DNA of 58,390 nt from Limimaricola cinnabarinus LL-001 (GTDB lineage Bacteria > Pseudomonadota > Alphaproteobacteria > Rhodobacterales > Rhodobacteraceae): contig NZ_BATB01000014.1 in NCBI RefSeq assembly GCF_000466965.1, positions 1-58,390 of the forward strand, given 5' to 3'. A program made the translations under genes and the position numbers. The notes under the pieces were generated by a model, which saw nothing but the letters and a program-made list of their open reading frames with translations, ran no database searches and was not told where the DNA came from. Positions within the stretch are counted from its first letter, which is position 1; every line of letters begins with the position of its first letter. Positions 9,848 through 19,001 of this stretch are shown here, piece after piece.

Positions 9848-10753
9848 CTAATCCGCGACCTGTTCGCGGAGCTTGCGCCTATGCGCCTGTACCTCTTCCT
9901 GAACGAAATCGCGGAACGCGGCGACGCGCTTGGATTGGCGCAGTTCCTCGGGATAGGCGAGAAACACGGGGACCTCGCCGGATTCATGATCGGGCAGCAC
10001 CCGCACCAGTCCTGGGAAATGCTCGTTGAGATAGTTGGGCAGCACGCCGACGCCGAGGTTGTTGAGCACCGCCTGCAGCACGCCGAAATAGTTGTTGACG
10101 GTAAGCAGGGACGGAATGTTGTGGGCCAGAAGCTGCTGTACCATCGTGGCCCCCGCCGCGACCTGAGCCGAGCTCGGGTTCTGGCAGATCAGGCGATGGT
10201 TCTCGAAATCCTCGACCCGGTCGATGGCCCCTCTCTTGTCGAGATAGTCCTGCGTCGCATAGAGCCGCATCCGCACGTTCATCAGCCGCTTGCGGATCAG
10301 GTCGGCCTGGCTCGGCTCCTTCATGCGGATCGCGACATCGGCCTCGCGCATCGGCAGGTCGAGCACGCGCTCCTCGAGGATCAGGTCGATCTTGAGATCG
10401 GGATAGCGCTCGTAGAGCTTGGGCAGGCGCGGCGCGAGCCACAGCGTTCCGAAGCCGATCGGTGTGGTGATCTTGATCTCGCCGAACACCTCCTCCTCGC
10501 TGTCGCGGATGCGCGCCGAGGCGGCCTCGAGCCGCTTGTTCATGGCGCGGGTCGCGTCGAACAGCAATTCGCCCTGCTCGGTGAGGATCAGCCCGCGCGC
10601 GTGGCGGTGGAACAGCGTGGTGTTGAGCTGCTCCTCCAGCGACCGGATCTGCCGACTTACCGCCGACTGGCTCAGATGCAGCGAATCGCCCGCGTGGGTG
10701 AGGCTGCCCGCATCCGCCACCGCATGAAAAATTCGCAGCTTGTCCCAGTCCAT
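9848..10753 (-). CDS. LysR family regulator, LsrB/VtlR-like
   Basis: A 301-residue LysR-type regulator. The N-terminal winged helix-turn-helix (1-60) includes the segment HLSQSAVSRQIRSLEE, and LFHRHARGLILTEQGELL is closely similar to LsrB of Sinorhizobium and VtlR of Brucella. The rest is the periplasmic-binding-like effector domain. LsrB/VtlR proteins control envelope and oxidative-stress functions and activate AbcR-type small RNAs. The start at 10753 (MDWDKLRIF) has AGGA upstream; a much longer open frame to 11020 is not supported. It is divergent from murI across about 280 bases. Confidence 0.88.
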   Translation of the reverse strand: MDWDKLRIFHAVADAGSLTHAGDSLHLSQSAVSRQIRSLEEQLNTTLFHRHARGLILTEQGELLFDATRAMNKRLEAASARIRDSEEEVFGEIKITTPIGFGTLWLAPRLPKLYERYPDLKIDLILEERVLDLPMREADVAIRMKEPSQADLIRKRLMNVRMRLYATQDYLDKRGAIDRVEDFENHRLICQNPSSAQVAAGATMVQQLLAHNIPSLLTVNNYFGVLQAVLNNLGVGVLPNYLNEHFPGLVRVLPDHESGEVPVFLAYPEELRQSKRVAAFRDFVQEEVQAHRRKLREQVAD

Positions 10754-11037
10754 CGTCTGCCCGTCCTGACTTGTCCGTTGCGTCGCGCCATCTATGGCGG
10801 GAGGTGGTCCTTGCAAAGCGCCTGCACGATATTTCGCGACATGACGAGTCCGACCGCGCGCAGCATAACGGCAAAATATGAAAATTGCCGAAATTCTCAC
10901 CGGTTCGCGCATCGAAACGCGGCGTCGCGCCGCTCGGCGCATCCCGGTCGCAGGCGGCACGCCAAAGCACCGATGGATTTCCCCCGCAAAGCCTCGTATG
11001 TCTCGGGCCCTACAAGGCAAATGAGCAAGGTGGCGCG
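10754..11037. other. Intergenic region between LysR gene and murI
   Basis: A 284-base divergent region without a recognisable gene. It contains a relatively A+T-rich patch at about 10860-10900, the likeliest place for the divergent promoters and for LysR binding. I could not fix a -35/-10 pair with confidence. Confidence 0.5.
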
Positions 11038-11850
11038 ATGGCGGTCGGGATCTTCGATAGCGGGTTGGGCGGGCTCACGGTGCTGGGCGCGATCGAAAAG
11101 CGCCTGCCGCAGGTGCCGCTCGTCTATTTCGGCGACAACGCCCACGCGCCCTACGGCGTGCGAACCGCCGACGACATCTATGATCTGACCACGCAGGCGA
11201 CCGAGCGGCTGTTCGATGCGGGCTGCGATCTGGTGATCCTCGCCTGCAACACCGCCTCGGCCGCAGCACTTCGCCGGATGCAGGAGGGCTGGGTGCCCAA
11301 GGGCAAGCGGGTCCTGGGCGTCTTCGTGCCGCTGATCGAGGCGCTGACGGAGCGGCATTGGGGCGACAACTCCCCGCCGCGCGAGGTCGGCGTGAAGCAC
11401 GTGGCGCTCTTTGCCACCCCCGCCACCGTGCGCAGCCGTGCGTTCCAGCGCGAGCTGGCCTTCCGCGCCATCGGCGTCGATGTCGAGGCGCAGGCCTGCG
11501 GCGGCGTGGTCGACGCGATCGAGGAGGGCGACCTGATCCTCGCCGAGGCGCTGGTGCGCAGCCATGTCGATGCGCTCAAGCGCAAGATGCCCGAACCCGA
11601 CGCTGCGATCCTCGGCTGCACGCATTACCCGCTGATGGAAGAGATATTCCAGGACGCGCTGGGCGACAATGTGCGTGTCTTCAGCCAGGCCAGCCTCGTG
11701 GCCGAGAGCCTCGCGGATTACCTTGACCGTCGCCCCGAGATGGTCGGCCCCGGTACCGAGAGCTTGTTCCTGACCACCGGCAACCCGAGAAACGTGTCGA
11801 ACCGCGCCACGCAGTTCCTGCGCCGCAAGATCGAGTTCATCCCGGCCTGA
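11038..11850 (+). CDS. murI: Glutamate racemase
   Basis: Makes D-glutamate for peptidoglycan by a two-cysteine proton-transfer mechanism in the cytosol. The 270-residue protein opens with [15 protein letters not shown] (catalytic Asp7) and [10 protein letters not shown]. The two catalytic cysteines are Cys70 in ILACNTASA and Cys194 in [10 protein letters not shown]. The start at 11038 follows AAGGTGG; an in-frame extension to 10885 lacks family similarity. argC follows after 42 bases on the same strand, so the two may be co-transcribed. Confidence 0.95.
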   Translation: MAVGIFDSGLGGLTVLGAIEKRLPQVPLVYFGDNAHAPYGVRTADDIYDLTTQATERLFDAGCDLVILACNTASAAALRRMQEGWVPKGKRVLGVFVPLIEALTERHWGDNSPPREVGVKHVALFATPATVRSRAFQRELAFRAIGVDVEAQACGGVVDAIEEGDLILAEALVRSHVDALKRKMPEPDAAILGCTHYPLMEEIFQDALGDNVRVFSQASLVAESLADYLDRRPEMVGPGTESLFLTTGNPRNVSNRATQFLRRKIEFIPA

Positions 11851-11892
11851 GCGCCGCGTCCGTCCCATTCCCTCTCCGGCAAGGAGCCCCAC

Positions 11893-12921
11893 ATGACCCA
11901 TTCCGCCGCCATCCTCGGAGCCTCGGGCTATACCGGCGCCGAGCTTGTCCGCCTGATCGCCACCCATCCCGGCATCGAGGTCGCAGCACTGTCGGGCGAC
12001 CGCAAGGCCGGCATGGCGATGGGTGAGGTGTTCCCGCATCTGGGCCATCTCGAACTGCCCCGGCTTTGTACCATCGACGAGATCGACTTCTCGGCCATCG
12101 ACATCGCCTTTTGCGCGCTGCCGCATGCGATGAGCCAGTCGGTGATCGCGGATCTGCCGAAGGATCTGAAGATCGTCGACCTCTCGGCCGATTTCCGACT
12201 CCGGAACGATGGCGAATACGAGAGATGGTACGGCAAGCCGCATGCCGCGATGGATCTGCAAGCCGAAGCGGTCTACGGCCTGACCGAGTTCTATCGCGAC
12301 GAAATCGCGGGCGCGCGGCTCGTTGCGGGCACCGGCTGCAACGCCGCCACCGTGCAATTCGCGCTGCGCCCGCTGATCGAGAAGGGGCTGATCGACCTCG
12401 ACGACATCGTCTGCGATCTCAAGAACGGTGTCTCGGGGGCCGGTCGCTCGCTCAAGGAGAACATGCTCTTTGCCGAGCGGAGCGAGGATGTTCTGGCCTA
12501 TTCGGCAGGCGGCACGCATCGGCATCTGGGCGAGTTCGATCAGGAGTTCTCCCGGATTGCAGGGCGCGACGTGCGCATCCTCTTCACCCCGCATCTCGTG
12601 CCGGTGAACCGTGGCATCCTCGCCTCGTGCTACGTCAAGGGTGATCCGCAAGCCATTCATGCAGCTTTGCAATCGCGCTACGAGGCCGAGCCGTTCCTGC
12701 GCGTGCTGCCCTTCGGCAAGCTGCCGGGGATGAGCCATGTGCAGGGGTCGAACTTCTGCCATATGGGGGTTGCGGGCGACCGGGTCTCGGGCCGCACGCT
12801 CGTCGTCTCGACGCTCGACAATTTGTGCAAGGGCTCCTCGGGTCAGGCGCTGCAGAACGCCAACCTGATGCTCGGCCTGCCCGAGACGGAGGGGCTGATG
12901 CTGGCCCCGGTGTTTCCCTGA
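11893..12921 (+). CDS. argC: N-acetyl-gamma-glutamyl-phosphate reductase
   Basis: The third enzyme of arginine synthesis, reducing N-acetylglutamyl phosphate to the semialdehyde with NADPH. The 342 residues include the dinucleotide-binding [35 protein letters not shown] and the catalytic Cys149 in [16 protein letters not shown] lies at good distance before the ATG. Its stop codon overlaps the ccmE start (TGATG), so translation of ccmE is probably coupled to it. Confidence 0.96.
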   Translation: MTHSAAILGASGYTGAELVRLIATHPGIEVAALSGDRKAGMAMGEVFPHLGHLELPRLCTIDEIDFSAIDIAFCALPHAMSQSVIADLPKDLKIVDLSADFRLRNDGEYERWYGKPHAAMDLQAEAVYGLTEFYRDEIAGARLVAGTGCNAATVQFALRPLIEKGLIDLDDIVCDLKNGVSGAGRSLKENMLFAERSEDVLAYSAGGTHRHLGEFDQEFSRIAGRDVRILFTPHLVPVNRGILASCYVKGDPQAIHAALQSRYEAEPFLRVLPFGKLPGMSHVQGSNFCHMGVAGDRVSGRTLVVSTLDNLCKGSSGQALQNANLMLGLPETEGLMLAPVFP

Positions 12922-13379
12922 TGCGCGGCCTCAAGAAGACCCGGAGGATCCAGATCCTCGTGCTCGCCGGCGTGGCGCTGGTGCTGGCCACCGGCATCAT
13001 CGGCTATGCGATGCGCGACGGCATCAATTTCTTCCGCTCGCCCGCGCAGCTCGTGGCCGAGCCGCCCGCGCCCACGGAGGTGTTCCGCCTCGGCGGTCTG
13101 GTCGAGGAGGGCACGCTTTTGCGCGGGCAGGGCGAGACGGTGACATTCTCGGTCACTGACGGCGCGGCCTCGGTCCCGGTGAGCTATACCGGCATCCTGC
13201 CCGACCTCTTTGAAGAGGGACAGGGCATGGTGGGGCAGGGCCGCTGGACCGGTGAGCGGTTCGAGGCGATCGAGATCCTCGCCAAGCACGATGAGAGCTA
13301 CATGCCGAAAGAGGTGATCGACGCGCTGCAGGATCAGGGCGTCTACAAGGCACCGAACGCAGCGCCCGCGTCGAATTAA
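12921..13379 (+). CDS. ccmE: Cytochrome c maturation protein CcmE (haem chaperone)
   Basis: A periplasmic, membrane-anchored haem chaperone that receives haem from CcmC and hands it to the CcmF/H lyase. The 152-residue protein has one N-terminal membrane helix (about 10-30) and the OB-fold domain. Covalent haem attachment is at His123 in LAKHDESYMP, with axial Tyr127. The ATG overlaps the argC stop by one base. ccmF and ccmH lie about 1.3 kb downstream, separated by an endolysin/holin pair that has no evident role in haem delivery. Confidence 0.95.
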   Translation: MRGLKKTRRIQILVLAGVALVLATGIIGYAMRDGINFFRSPAQLVAEPPAPTEVFRLGGLVEEGTLLRGQGETVTFSVTDGAASVPVSYTGILPDLFEEGQGMVGQGRWTGERFEAIEILAKHDESYMPKEVIDALQDQGVYKAPNAAPASN

Positions 13380-13423
13380 CCGTCTCTCGGCATTCTTTCC
13401 CCCGGGGTTACGGAGGGTGAGAC

Positions 13424-14034
13424 ATGAAGAGCGTGGAAGAGATCGCGGCCGAGATCGTCATGCGCGAGGGCGGCTATGTCGACGACCCGGACGATCCGGG
13501 CGGGGCGACGAACATGGGCGTCACCATCGGCACGCTGCGGCGGCTGGGCTATGATCTCGATGGCGATGGCCGGATCACCACGGCCGATCTCAGGCGCCTG
13601 AGCCGGGCGCAGGCCACCGATATATTCATCGAGCATTACTACAAGCGGCCGCGCATCGACGCGCTGCCCGAAAGGCTGCGGGCCTCGGCCTTCGACATGT
13701 ATGTCAATTCCGGCGCCAACGCGGTCAAGATCCTGCAGCGCCTGCTGGTGGCGATGCGCATTCCCGTCGCGATCGACGGCATCATCGGACCCCAGACCGT
13801 CGCGGCGGCCGCGCGGGCACAGGCGGCGGCGCCCGATCATCTGGCGGACGCTACGGCATCGCCCGGCGCAACTATTACTACAACCTCGCGGATCGCCGAC
13901 CGGCGAGCCGCAAATACGCGCGCAGGCGCGACGGCGGCAAGGGCGGATGGATCACCCGCGCCGAGAGTTTCATCTCACCGAAATACCGGCTCACCGACGC
14001 ACAACATCGCGAAAGGGTGGCGGCATGGGGCTGA
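13424..14034 (+). CDS. GH108 peptidoglycan hydrolase (endolysin), frame broken near 13850
   Basis: The first 140 or so residues form a glycoside hydrolase 108 domain with the catalytic REGGYVDDPDDPGG motif (Glu15) and DMYVNSGANAV. After HLADA at about 13850 the frame must change by one base to continue as YGIARRNYYYNLADRRPASR and on to AESFISPKYRL, the expected peptidoglycan-binding tail, ending at TGA 14032-14034. Restoring one base (probably C in GAC-GCC-TAC) gives 203 residues. GGAGGG precedes the start. With the adjacent holin it resembles the Rhodobacter GTA lysis pair rcc00555/rcc00556. Confidence 0.85.
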
Positions 14035-14586
14035 TCGGGGGGGATCGTGGCCACGCTGTTCGGCGCGCGCCGCAACGTCGTGGTCGAGACGGTCGAGGCG
14101 TTCCGCGAGAACGCCGAAGCGGGGGCCGAACGCGCCTCGGGGCATCGCGCGGATGTGCTGGCGCAATTCGCCGCCGAGATGGCGCATGAAAGGCGCGGCG
14201 GCTGGGACCGCTTCGTCGACGGGCTGAACCGGTTGCCGCGTCCCGCAATGGCCTTCGGCACGATTGGCCTCATCGGCGCGGCGATGGCCGATCCGGTCTG
14301 GTTCATGGCGCGGATGGAGGGGCTGGCCCTGGTACCCGAGCCGCTGTGGTGGCTGATGGGCGCGATCGTCAGCTTCTATTTCGGGGCGCGGATGCAGGCG
14401 CATGGCCAGAGCTTCGAACGCGACATGGCCGAGGCGCTGGTGCGGATGCGCGCTTTGCGGCCCGCCGCGCCGCCCGCTCCCGGCCCCGAACCCATCGCCG
14501 CGCCTCTGCCACGGTCGCTGCCGCAACCGTCGGGCACCGGCGACGTCAACGCGGCGCTTGAGGATTGGCGGCGCACGCAGGCGTGA
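14025..14586 (+). CDS. Holin family protein (3 TM type), frame broken at a G7 run
   Basis: The ATG at 14025 overlaps the end of the endolysin and opens MGLIGG, but the G7 run at 14037-14043 shifts the frame. With six G the protein continues as IVATLFGARRNVVVETVEAF, giving 186 residues. Two clear hydrophobic helices follow (PAMAFGTIGLIGAAMADPVW and LWWLMGAIVSFYFGARM), then a proline/alanine-rich tail. This matches the three-TM holin family that permeabilises the inner membrane for endolysin release. An internal in-frame ATG-less start at 14047 (GTG) also exists. The region downstream leads into ccmF. Confidence 0.75.
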
Positions 14587-14665
14587 CCACCTTCCGGCGC
14601 GGGAGCGACGATCCGTCCCGCGCTTGCGATAGCGTGAGGCGGGCGGATCGGTTACAACCTTGTCC

Positions 14666-16639
14666 ATGTTGATCGAACTTGGACATTTCGCCCTGATTCT
14701 GGCCTTTGCGACCGCCATTGTGCAGATGGTGGTACCGCTGATCGGCGCGCAGAAGGGCTGGCGCGGCTGGATGGGCGTGGCCGAGCCCGCCGCTACCGCG
14801 CAATTCGCGCTGACCGCCTTCGCTTTCGGGGCGCTGACGGTGGCCTTCGTCACCTCGGATTTTTCGGTGGCGCTGGTGGTGGCCAACTCTCATTCGCTGA
14901 AACCGATGCTCTACAAAGTGAGCGGCGTCTGGGGCAACCACGAGGGCTCGCTGCTTTTGTGGCTGCTGATCCTGTCGGGCTTTGGCGCCAGCGCCGCATG
15001 GTTCGGCGGCAACCTGCCCGAGCGGCTGCGCGCTCGCGTGCTGGCGGTGCAGGCCTCGATCGGCGTCGCCTTCTATGCCTTCCTGCTCTTCACCTCGAAC
15101 CCGTTCCTGCGTATGGCGGTGCCGCCCTTCGACGGCCAAGACCTGAACCCGCTGCTGCAGGACCCCGGCCTCGCCTTCCATCCGCCGTTTCTCTATCTCG
15201 GTTATGTCGGCCTCTCGATGTCCTTTTCCTTCGCGGTCGCCGCGCTGATCGAGGGGCGGGTGGATGCGGCATGGGCGCGTTGGGTTCGGCCATGGACGCT
15301 GGCGGCGTGGCTGTTCCTCACCGTCGGCATCGCGCTGGGCTCGTGGTGGGCCTATTACGAGCTGGGCTGGGGCGGCTTCTGGTTCTGGGACCCGGTCGAG
15401 AATGCGAGCTTCATGCCATGGCTTCTGGCGGCGGCGCTGCTGCACTCGGCCATCGTTACCGAAAAGCGCGAGGCGCTCAAAAGCTGGACCGTGCTGCTGG
15501 CGATCCTCGCCTTCAGCTTCTCGCTCCTCGGCACCTTCATCGTGCGCTCCGGCGTGCTCACTTCGGTTCACGCCTTTGCCAATGACCCCGAGCGCGGCAT
15601 CTTCATCCTGATGATCCTCGCCGTCTTCACCGGCGGCGCGCTGACGCTCTATGCGGCCCGCGCCCATGCGATGGAGGCCAAGGGTGTGTTCGGTCTGGTG
15701 AGCCGCGAAAGCGCGCTCGTGGCCAACAACGTGCTGCTCGCCGTGGCGGCGATGGTGGTCTTCGTCGGCACGCTGTGGCCGCTTGTCGCCGAGATGGCCT
15801 TCGGGCGCGTGCTCTCGGTCGGACCGCCCTTCTTCGACGCGGCCTTCACGCCGTTCTTCGTGGCGCTGGCGCTGCTGCTGCCATTCGGCACGTTGCTGGC
15901 GTGGAAGCGCGCGACCGGGGTCCGGGTGCTGCGTCAGCTCTGGCCCGCCGCGGCGCTCGCAGGCGCGCTCCTGCTGCTCGGCTATGCCTTGGGCTCGGGG
16001 CGATCGGCGCTGGGGCCGCTCGGCTTGGCACTCGGGGGCTGGGTCATAGGCGGTGCCGGGATCGACCTGTGGTCGCGCAGCGGGCGTGGCACCACGCGCG
16101 CCCGTCTGGCCCGCCTGCGCCGCCTCCCGCGCGCCGATTGGGGCCGGGGCCTCGCGCATGGCGGTCTCGGTGTCACCATCATCGGCATCGCCGGGCTGCT
16201 GGCGTGGCAGCAGGAGGACATCCGCGTCGCCGAGATCGGCGACAGCTGGAGCCTCGGGCGCTACGAGATCACGCTCGACGCGGTGCGCGAGACCCGCGGG
16301 CCGAACTATGTCACCACCATGGGCGACATGACCCTGCGCGCAAGCGGGGCCGAGATCGCGACGCTGCATCCCGAAAAGCGGTTCTACCCGGTGGCGGGCA
16401 TGCCGACGACCGAGGCCGGGATCGATGGCGGCATCTGGCGCGACCTCTACGTCGTGATCGGCGATCCGCAGGAGGGCGGCGGCTGGGCCGTGCGCAGCCA
16501 TGTCAAACCGATGGCGGCATGGATCTGGGGCGGCTCGATCCTGATGGCGCTGGGCGGCGTGGTGTCGCTGTCGGACCGACGGATGCGCGTGGCGGCGGGG
16601 GCCCGGCGCGCGAGCCCGGCGCCGGTGGCGGCGGAATGA
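14666..16639 (+). CDS. ccmF: Haem lyase subunit CcmF
   Basis: The large inner-membrane subunit of the cytochrome c haem lyase, which takes haem from CcmE and attaches it to apocytochromes with CcmH. The 657-residue protein has about fourteen membrane helices, the VWGNHEGSLLLWLLIL segment and the tryptophan-rich haem-handling motif WGGFWFWDPVENASFMPW. A large periplasmic domain lies near the C-terminus (EKRFYPVAGMPTTEAGIDG). The ATG at 14666 is preferred to the TTG at 14660. The stop overlaps the ccmH start as ATGA. Confidence 0.96.
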   Translation: MLIELGHFALILAFATAIVQMVVPLIGAQKGWRGWMGVAEPAATAQFALTAFAFGALTVAFVTSDFSVALVVANSHSLKPMLYKVSGVWGNHEGSLLLWLLILSGFGASAAWFGGNLPERLRARVLAVQASIGVAFYAFLLFTSNPFLRMAVPPFDGQDLNPLLQDPGLAFHPPFLYLGYVGLSMSFSFAVAALIEGRVDAAWARWVRPWTLAAWLFLTVGIALGSWWAYYELGWGGFWFWDPVENASFMPWLLAAALLHSAIVTEKREALKSWTVLLAILAFSFSLLGTFIVRSGVLTSVHAFANDPERGIFILMILAVFTGGALTLYAARAHAMEAKGVFGLVSRESALVANNVLLAVAAMVVFVGTLWPLVAEMAFGRVLSVGPPFFDAAFTPFFVALALLLPFGTLLAWKRATGVRVLRQLWPAAALAGALLLLGYALGSGRSALGPLGLALGGWVIGGAGIDLWSRSGRGTTRARLARLRRLPRADWGRGLAHGGLGVTIIGIAGLLAWQQEDIRVAEIGDSWSLGRYEITLDAVRETRGPNYVTTMGDMTLRASGAEIATLHPEKRFYPVAGMPTTEAGIDGGIWRDLYVVIGDPQEGGGWAVRSHVKPMAAWIWGGSILMALGGVVSLSDRRMRVAAGARRASPAPVAAE

Positions 16640-17079
16640 GACGCCTCGCGCTCCTTCTCGCCCTCGTGGCCGCACCCGCCTTCGCGGTGGAGCCCGACGA
16701 GGTGCTCGACGATCCCGCGCTCGAGGCGCGCGCGCGTGACATCAGCGCCGGTCTGCGCTGCCCGGTTTGCCGCAACGAGAGCATCGACGAAAGCAACGCC
16801 GGCGTCAGCCGCGATCTGCGCCTCATGGTGCGCGAGCGGCTGGTGGCGGGCGACAGCGACGCAGAAGCCGTGCAGGCCGTGGTCGACCGCTACGGCGAAT
16901 ACGTGCTGCTCAGACCCGATGCCTCTGGCGCGAACCTGATCCTGTGGCTTGCGGCCCCCGGCCTGCTCATCCTCGCGGGCGGCGTCGCCTTCGTGTCCAT
17001 CCGGCGGCGCGCCTCCGGCCCCGAGGATCGCCTCACCGAGGACGAAGAGGCGCGGCTCAGGGACATCCTGAAGCCCTGA
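16636..17079 (+). CDS. ccmH: Cytochrome c maturation protein CcmH/CycL
   Basis: A periplasmic, membrane-anchored thiol-redox component of the haem lyase that reduces the CXXCH cysteines of apocytochrome c. The 147 residues comprise a signal peptide (MRRLALLLALVAAPAFA), the LRCPVCRNESIDESNA motif with Cys42 and Cys45, and a C-terminal membrane helix (LILWLAAPGLLILAGGVAFV) followed by a short tail. The start overlaps the ccmF stop. CcmG/DsbE, which often lies between ccmF and ccmH, is not here. Confidence 0.95.
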   Translation: MRRLALLLALVAAPAFAVEPDEVLDDPALEARARDISAGLRCPVCRNESIDESNAGVSRDLRLMVRERLVAGDSDAEAVQAVVDRYGEYVLLRPDASGANLILWLAAPGLLILAGGVAFVSIRRRASGPEDRLTEDEEARLRDILKP

Positions 17080-17091
17080 CGCCCGGTCGCG

Positions 17092-17135
17092 CTTGGTTCG
17101 TGGGCGCGTCGCTGTAGGCTCGTCGGCGAACCAAG
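17092..17135. repeat. 9-bp inverted repeat in the 5' region of the hydratase gene
   Basis: CTTGGTTCG (17092-17100) and CGAACCAAG (17127-17135) are perfect inverted arms with a 26-base spacer, ending next to the GGGGGAG ribosome-binding site. It could form an RNA stem in the leader or be a protein site. Confidence 0.6.
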
Positions 17136-17148
17136 GGGGAGAGCTTTG

Positions 17149-17925
17149 ATGGACTACCAGACGATCGGTCTCGCGGTGGATGTGGGCGTGGCGCGGCTCA
17201 CGCTCGACCGTCCGGCGGTGATGAACGCGCTCAACACCCAGATGCGGGCCGAGATCACCCATGCGCTGCGCAACCTCGACGCTTCGGCGCGGGTGCTGGT
17301 GCTGACCGGCGCGGGCCGGGCCTTCTGCTCGGGTCAGGATCTGGGCGATACAGGCAACGCCAACGCCACCGATCTCGAACGCGTGCTGCGCGACGAATAC
17401 GTGCCGATGCTGCTGGCGCTGCGGGACCTCCCGGTGCCGAGCATTGCGGCGGTGAACGGCGCAGCGGCGGGGGCGGGGGCCAACCTGGCGCTGGCCTGCG
17501 ACGTGGTGATCGCCTCGGAGGCCGCGCATTTCACCCAAGCCTTCACCCGGATCGGCCTCATCCCCGATGCGGGCGGGACATGGACGTTGCCCCGGCAGGT
17601 GGGATCGGCCCGTGCGATGGGGGCGATGCTCTTTGCCGACCGGATTCCCGCGCGTCAGGCGGCCGAATGGGGCATGATCTACGAAGCCGCGCCCGAGGCC
17701 GATTTCGAAGAGCGCTGTCAGGCACGGGCGGCGCAGCTGGCGCAGGGGCCGACCGAAACCTACCGCCAGCTACGCGAGGCGATGCGCGCCAGCCCCGAGA
17801 ACGGGTTCGAGGCGCAGCTCGCCCTCGAGGCGCGCCTGCAGGGCGTCTGCGGGCGCAGCCGTGATTTCAAGGAGGGGGTCGTGGCCTTCATCGAAAAGCG
17901 CGCCCCCCGGTTCGAGGGGCGCTGA
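17149..17925 (+). CDS. Enoyl-CoA hydratase/isomerase family protein
   Basis: A 258-residue crotonase-fold enzyme. The oxyanion-hole regions are AGRAFCSGQDLGD and AAVNGAAAGAGANLALACDV, and FTRIGLIPDAGGTWTLPRQVG carries an Asp at a position common to PaaG-type isomerases (1,2-epoxyphenylacetyl-CoA isomerase). The GQDLGD motif favours the PaaG-like branch over a beta-oxidation hydratase, but no other phenylacetate gene is nearby, so the substrate is open. GGGGGAG precedes the ATG at 17149. Confidence 0.85.
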   Translation: MDYQTIGLAVDVGVARLTLDRPAVMNALNTQMRAEITHALRNLDASARVLVLTGAGRAFCSGQDLGDTGNANATDLERVLRDEYVPMLLALRDLPVPSIAAVNGAAAGAGANLALACDVVIASEAAHFTQAFTRIGLIPDAGGTWTLPRQVGSARAMGAMLFADRIPARQAAEWGMIYEAAPEADFEERCQARAAQLAQGPTETYRQLREAMRASPENGFEAQLALEARLQGVCGRSRDFKEGVVAFIEKRAPRFEGR

Positions 17926-17929
17926 CGCC

Positions 17930-18538
17930 TCAGGCGGCGTTGGACCGGCGGCCTGTCAGCCGCGACATCAGCGGCAGGATCTCGTCGAGCACGCCGCCAA
18001 AGACCGAGCCGTCCGCCGAGGTCCCTGCCGTCCGGCCCGAGGCGGGACGTGTAGGGAAACGGCCCTCGATGATGAAACTCTCGCAGCGGACATGGTTGGC
18101 GGCCGTCGGCACGAGCTGCAGCGAAAAGGCGCAATTGGCGAGATCATCGAGCGTCAGCGTCATCCGGTCATGGGCCAGCGTCAGTCGGGTCTCGCGCGGG
18201 GCGGCCACCCCGATCGTGGTCGCACGGCCCAGACGCGCGCCGCAATCATGACCGCGACCGCCACGGCCCACCCCGTACACCTTGCCTGCGCCGAAGCTCT
18301 GCTTTCGCAGATGCGTTCCGGCGAGGCTGAGCTGTCCTAAAAGGTCGTGATCGGCGAAATCGAACGCCAGCGCCGCGATCCCGAGGCCCTGACCCTCGCC
18401 TTCTGCCATCTCCAACCCGAGCGACAGCGCACCGTCCGCCGTCTCGTGCAGCACCAGTCGGATACGGACCTCATCGCCGAAAATGGCATGAACGCTCTCG
18501 GGGGTGGGGGTCGATTGCACTGCGATATGGGCGGGCAT
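17930..18538 (-). CDS. Unrecognised protein with beta-rich domain
   Basis: A 202-residue protein without signal peptide or membrane helix. The sequence alternates short hydrophobic strands (VRIRLVLHE, SLGLEMAEG, IAALAFDFAD, LGQLSLAG). It recalls a beta-domain repeated in calcium-binding, type I-secreted proteins of marine Rhodobacterales, where a ligand-like F-D-AD-L----V-G pattern precedes a G-KV--VG-G segment. That resemblance is from memory and tentative. AAGGA lies upstream of the ATG at 18538. It converges on the hydratase with only four bases between stops and is preceded by an A+T-rich, gene-free stretch. Confidence 0.6.
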   Translation of the reverse strand: MPAHIAVQSTPTPESVHAIFGDEVRIRLVLHETADGALSLGLEMAEGEGQGLGIAALAFDFADHDLLGQLSLAGTHLRKQSFGAGKVYGVGRGGRGHDCGARLGRATTIGVAAPRETRLTLAHDRMTLTLDDLANCAFSLQLVPTAANHVRCESFIIEGRFPTRPASGRTAGTSADGSVFGGVLDEILPLMSRLTGRRSNAA

Positions 18539-18945
18539 GGGGGGATCCTTCCGCTGGGATGAAACTGGCACTGGTCGAACTCAACGTAATCTGTATCTCC
18601 CCGAATTGCGGCATCTCCGTGGCAGGGCGATCTCCCTTCCGGAAAATGCCCTTTTTCTCCAATGGCTTAGCCCAAAGGATAGGTCTCCAAAGTATAGCCT
18701 TCCTATTCTTAAGATTTCATCACCGCCGTTTTCTCAGGAAATCGGGGGTTCTTTCGAGACACCCGTTTCTCGGGATATGCACATTAGGACAGGTTTGCGG
18801 CGCAACAATACCGGTCCGTCGTCGGGGATTGATGCGGATCGCCCCGTCTTTCGCCGGCGTCCTCATGCCATGCGGGAATCGTGGCGAAATTGCGGCGCTT
18901 CGGCCTGCGAATCCCGCGCGATCCGGCAAGAGAGGCCCTAGACGC
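18539..18945. other. Gene-free, relatively A+T-rich intergenic region
   Basis: About 400 bases upstream of the unrecognised gene, noticeably richer in A+T (especially 18590-18800) than the flanks. Open frames on the plus strand here show no protein-like character. It most likely carries the promoter of the minus-strand gene; no RNA gene could be recognised. Confidence 0.5.
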
Positions 18946-18977
18946 GAACGGGCCCGGCGTTGCCGCCGGGCCCGTTC
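18946..18977. terminator. 14-bp perfect hairpin downstream of gltA
   Basis: GAACGGGCCCGGCG and its exact complement enclose a TTGC loop, 25 bases past the gltA stop. There is no U tract on either strand, so it may be an RNA-stabilising 3' hairpin rather than a strong intrinsic terminator. Confidence 0.6.
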
Positions 18978-19001
18978 CTTGTCCTGTCGGCCGTGGCCGG
19001 A

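Noticed and set aside
9708..9851. 47-codon plus-strand frame MKRCAAKHH
   Set aside because: It runs through the plus-strand terminator at 9808-9836, so the shorter 17-codon frame is the better candidate if anything is translated.
10897..12762. 621-codon open frame on the minus strand
   Set aside because: It is antisense to murI and argC, both of which have complete active-site motifs.
14546..16675. 709-codon open frame on the minus strand
   Set aside because: It is antisense to ccmF, and its Arg/Glu/His-rich translation is typical of shadow frames.
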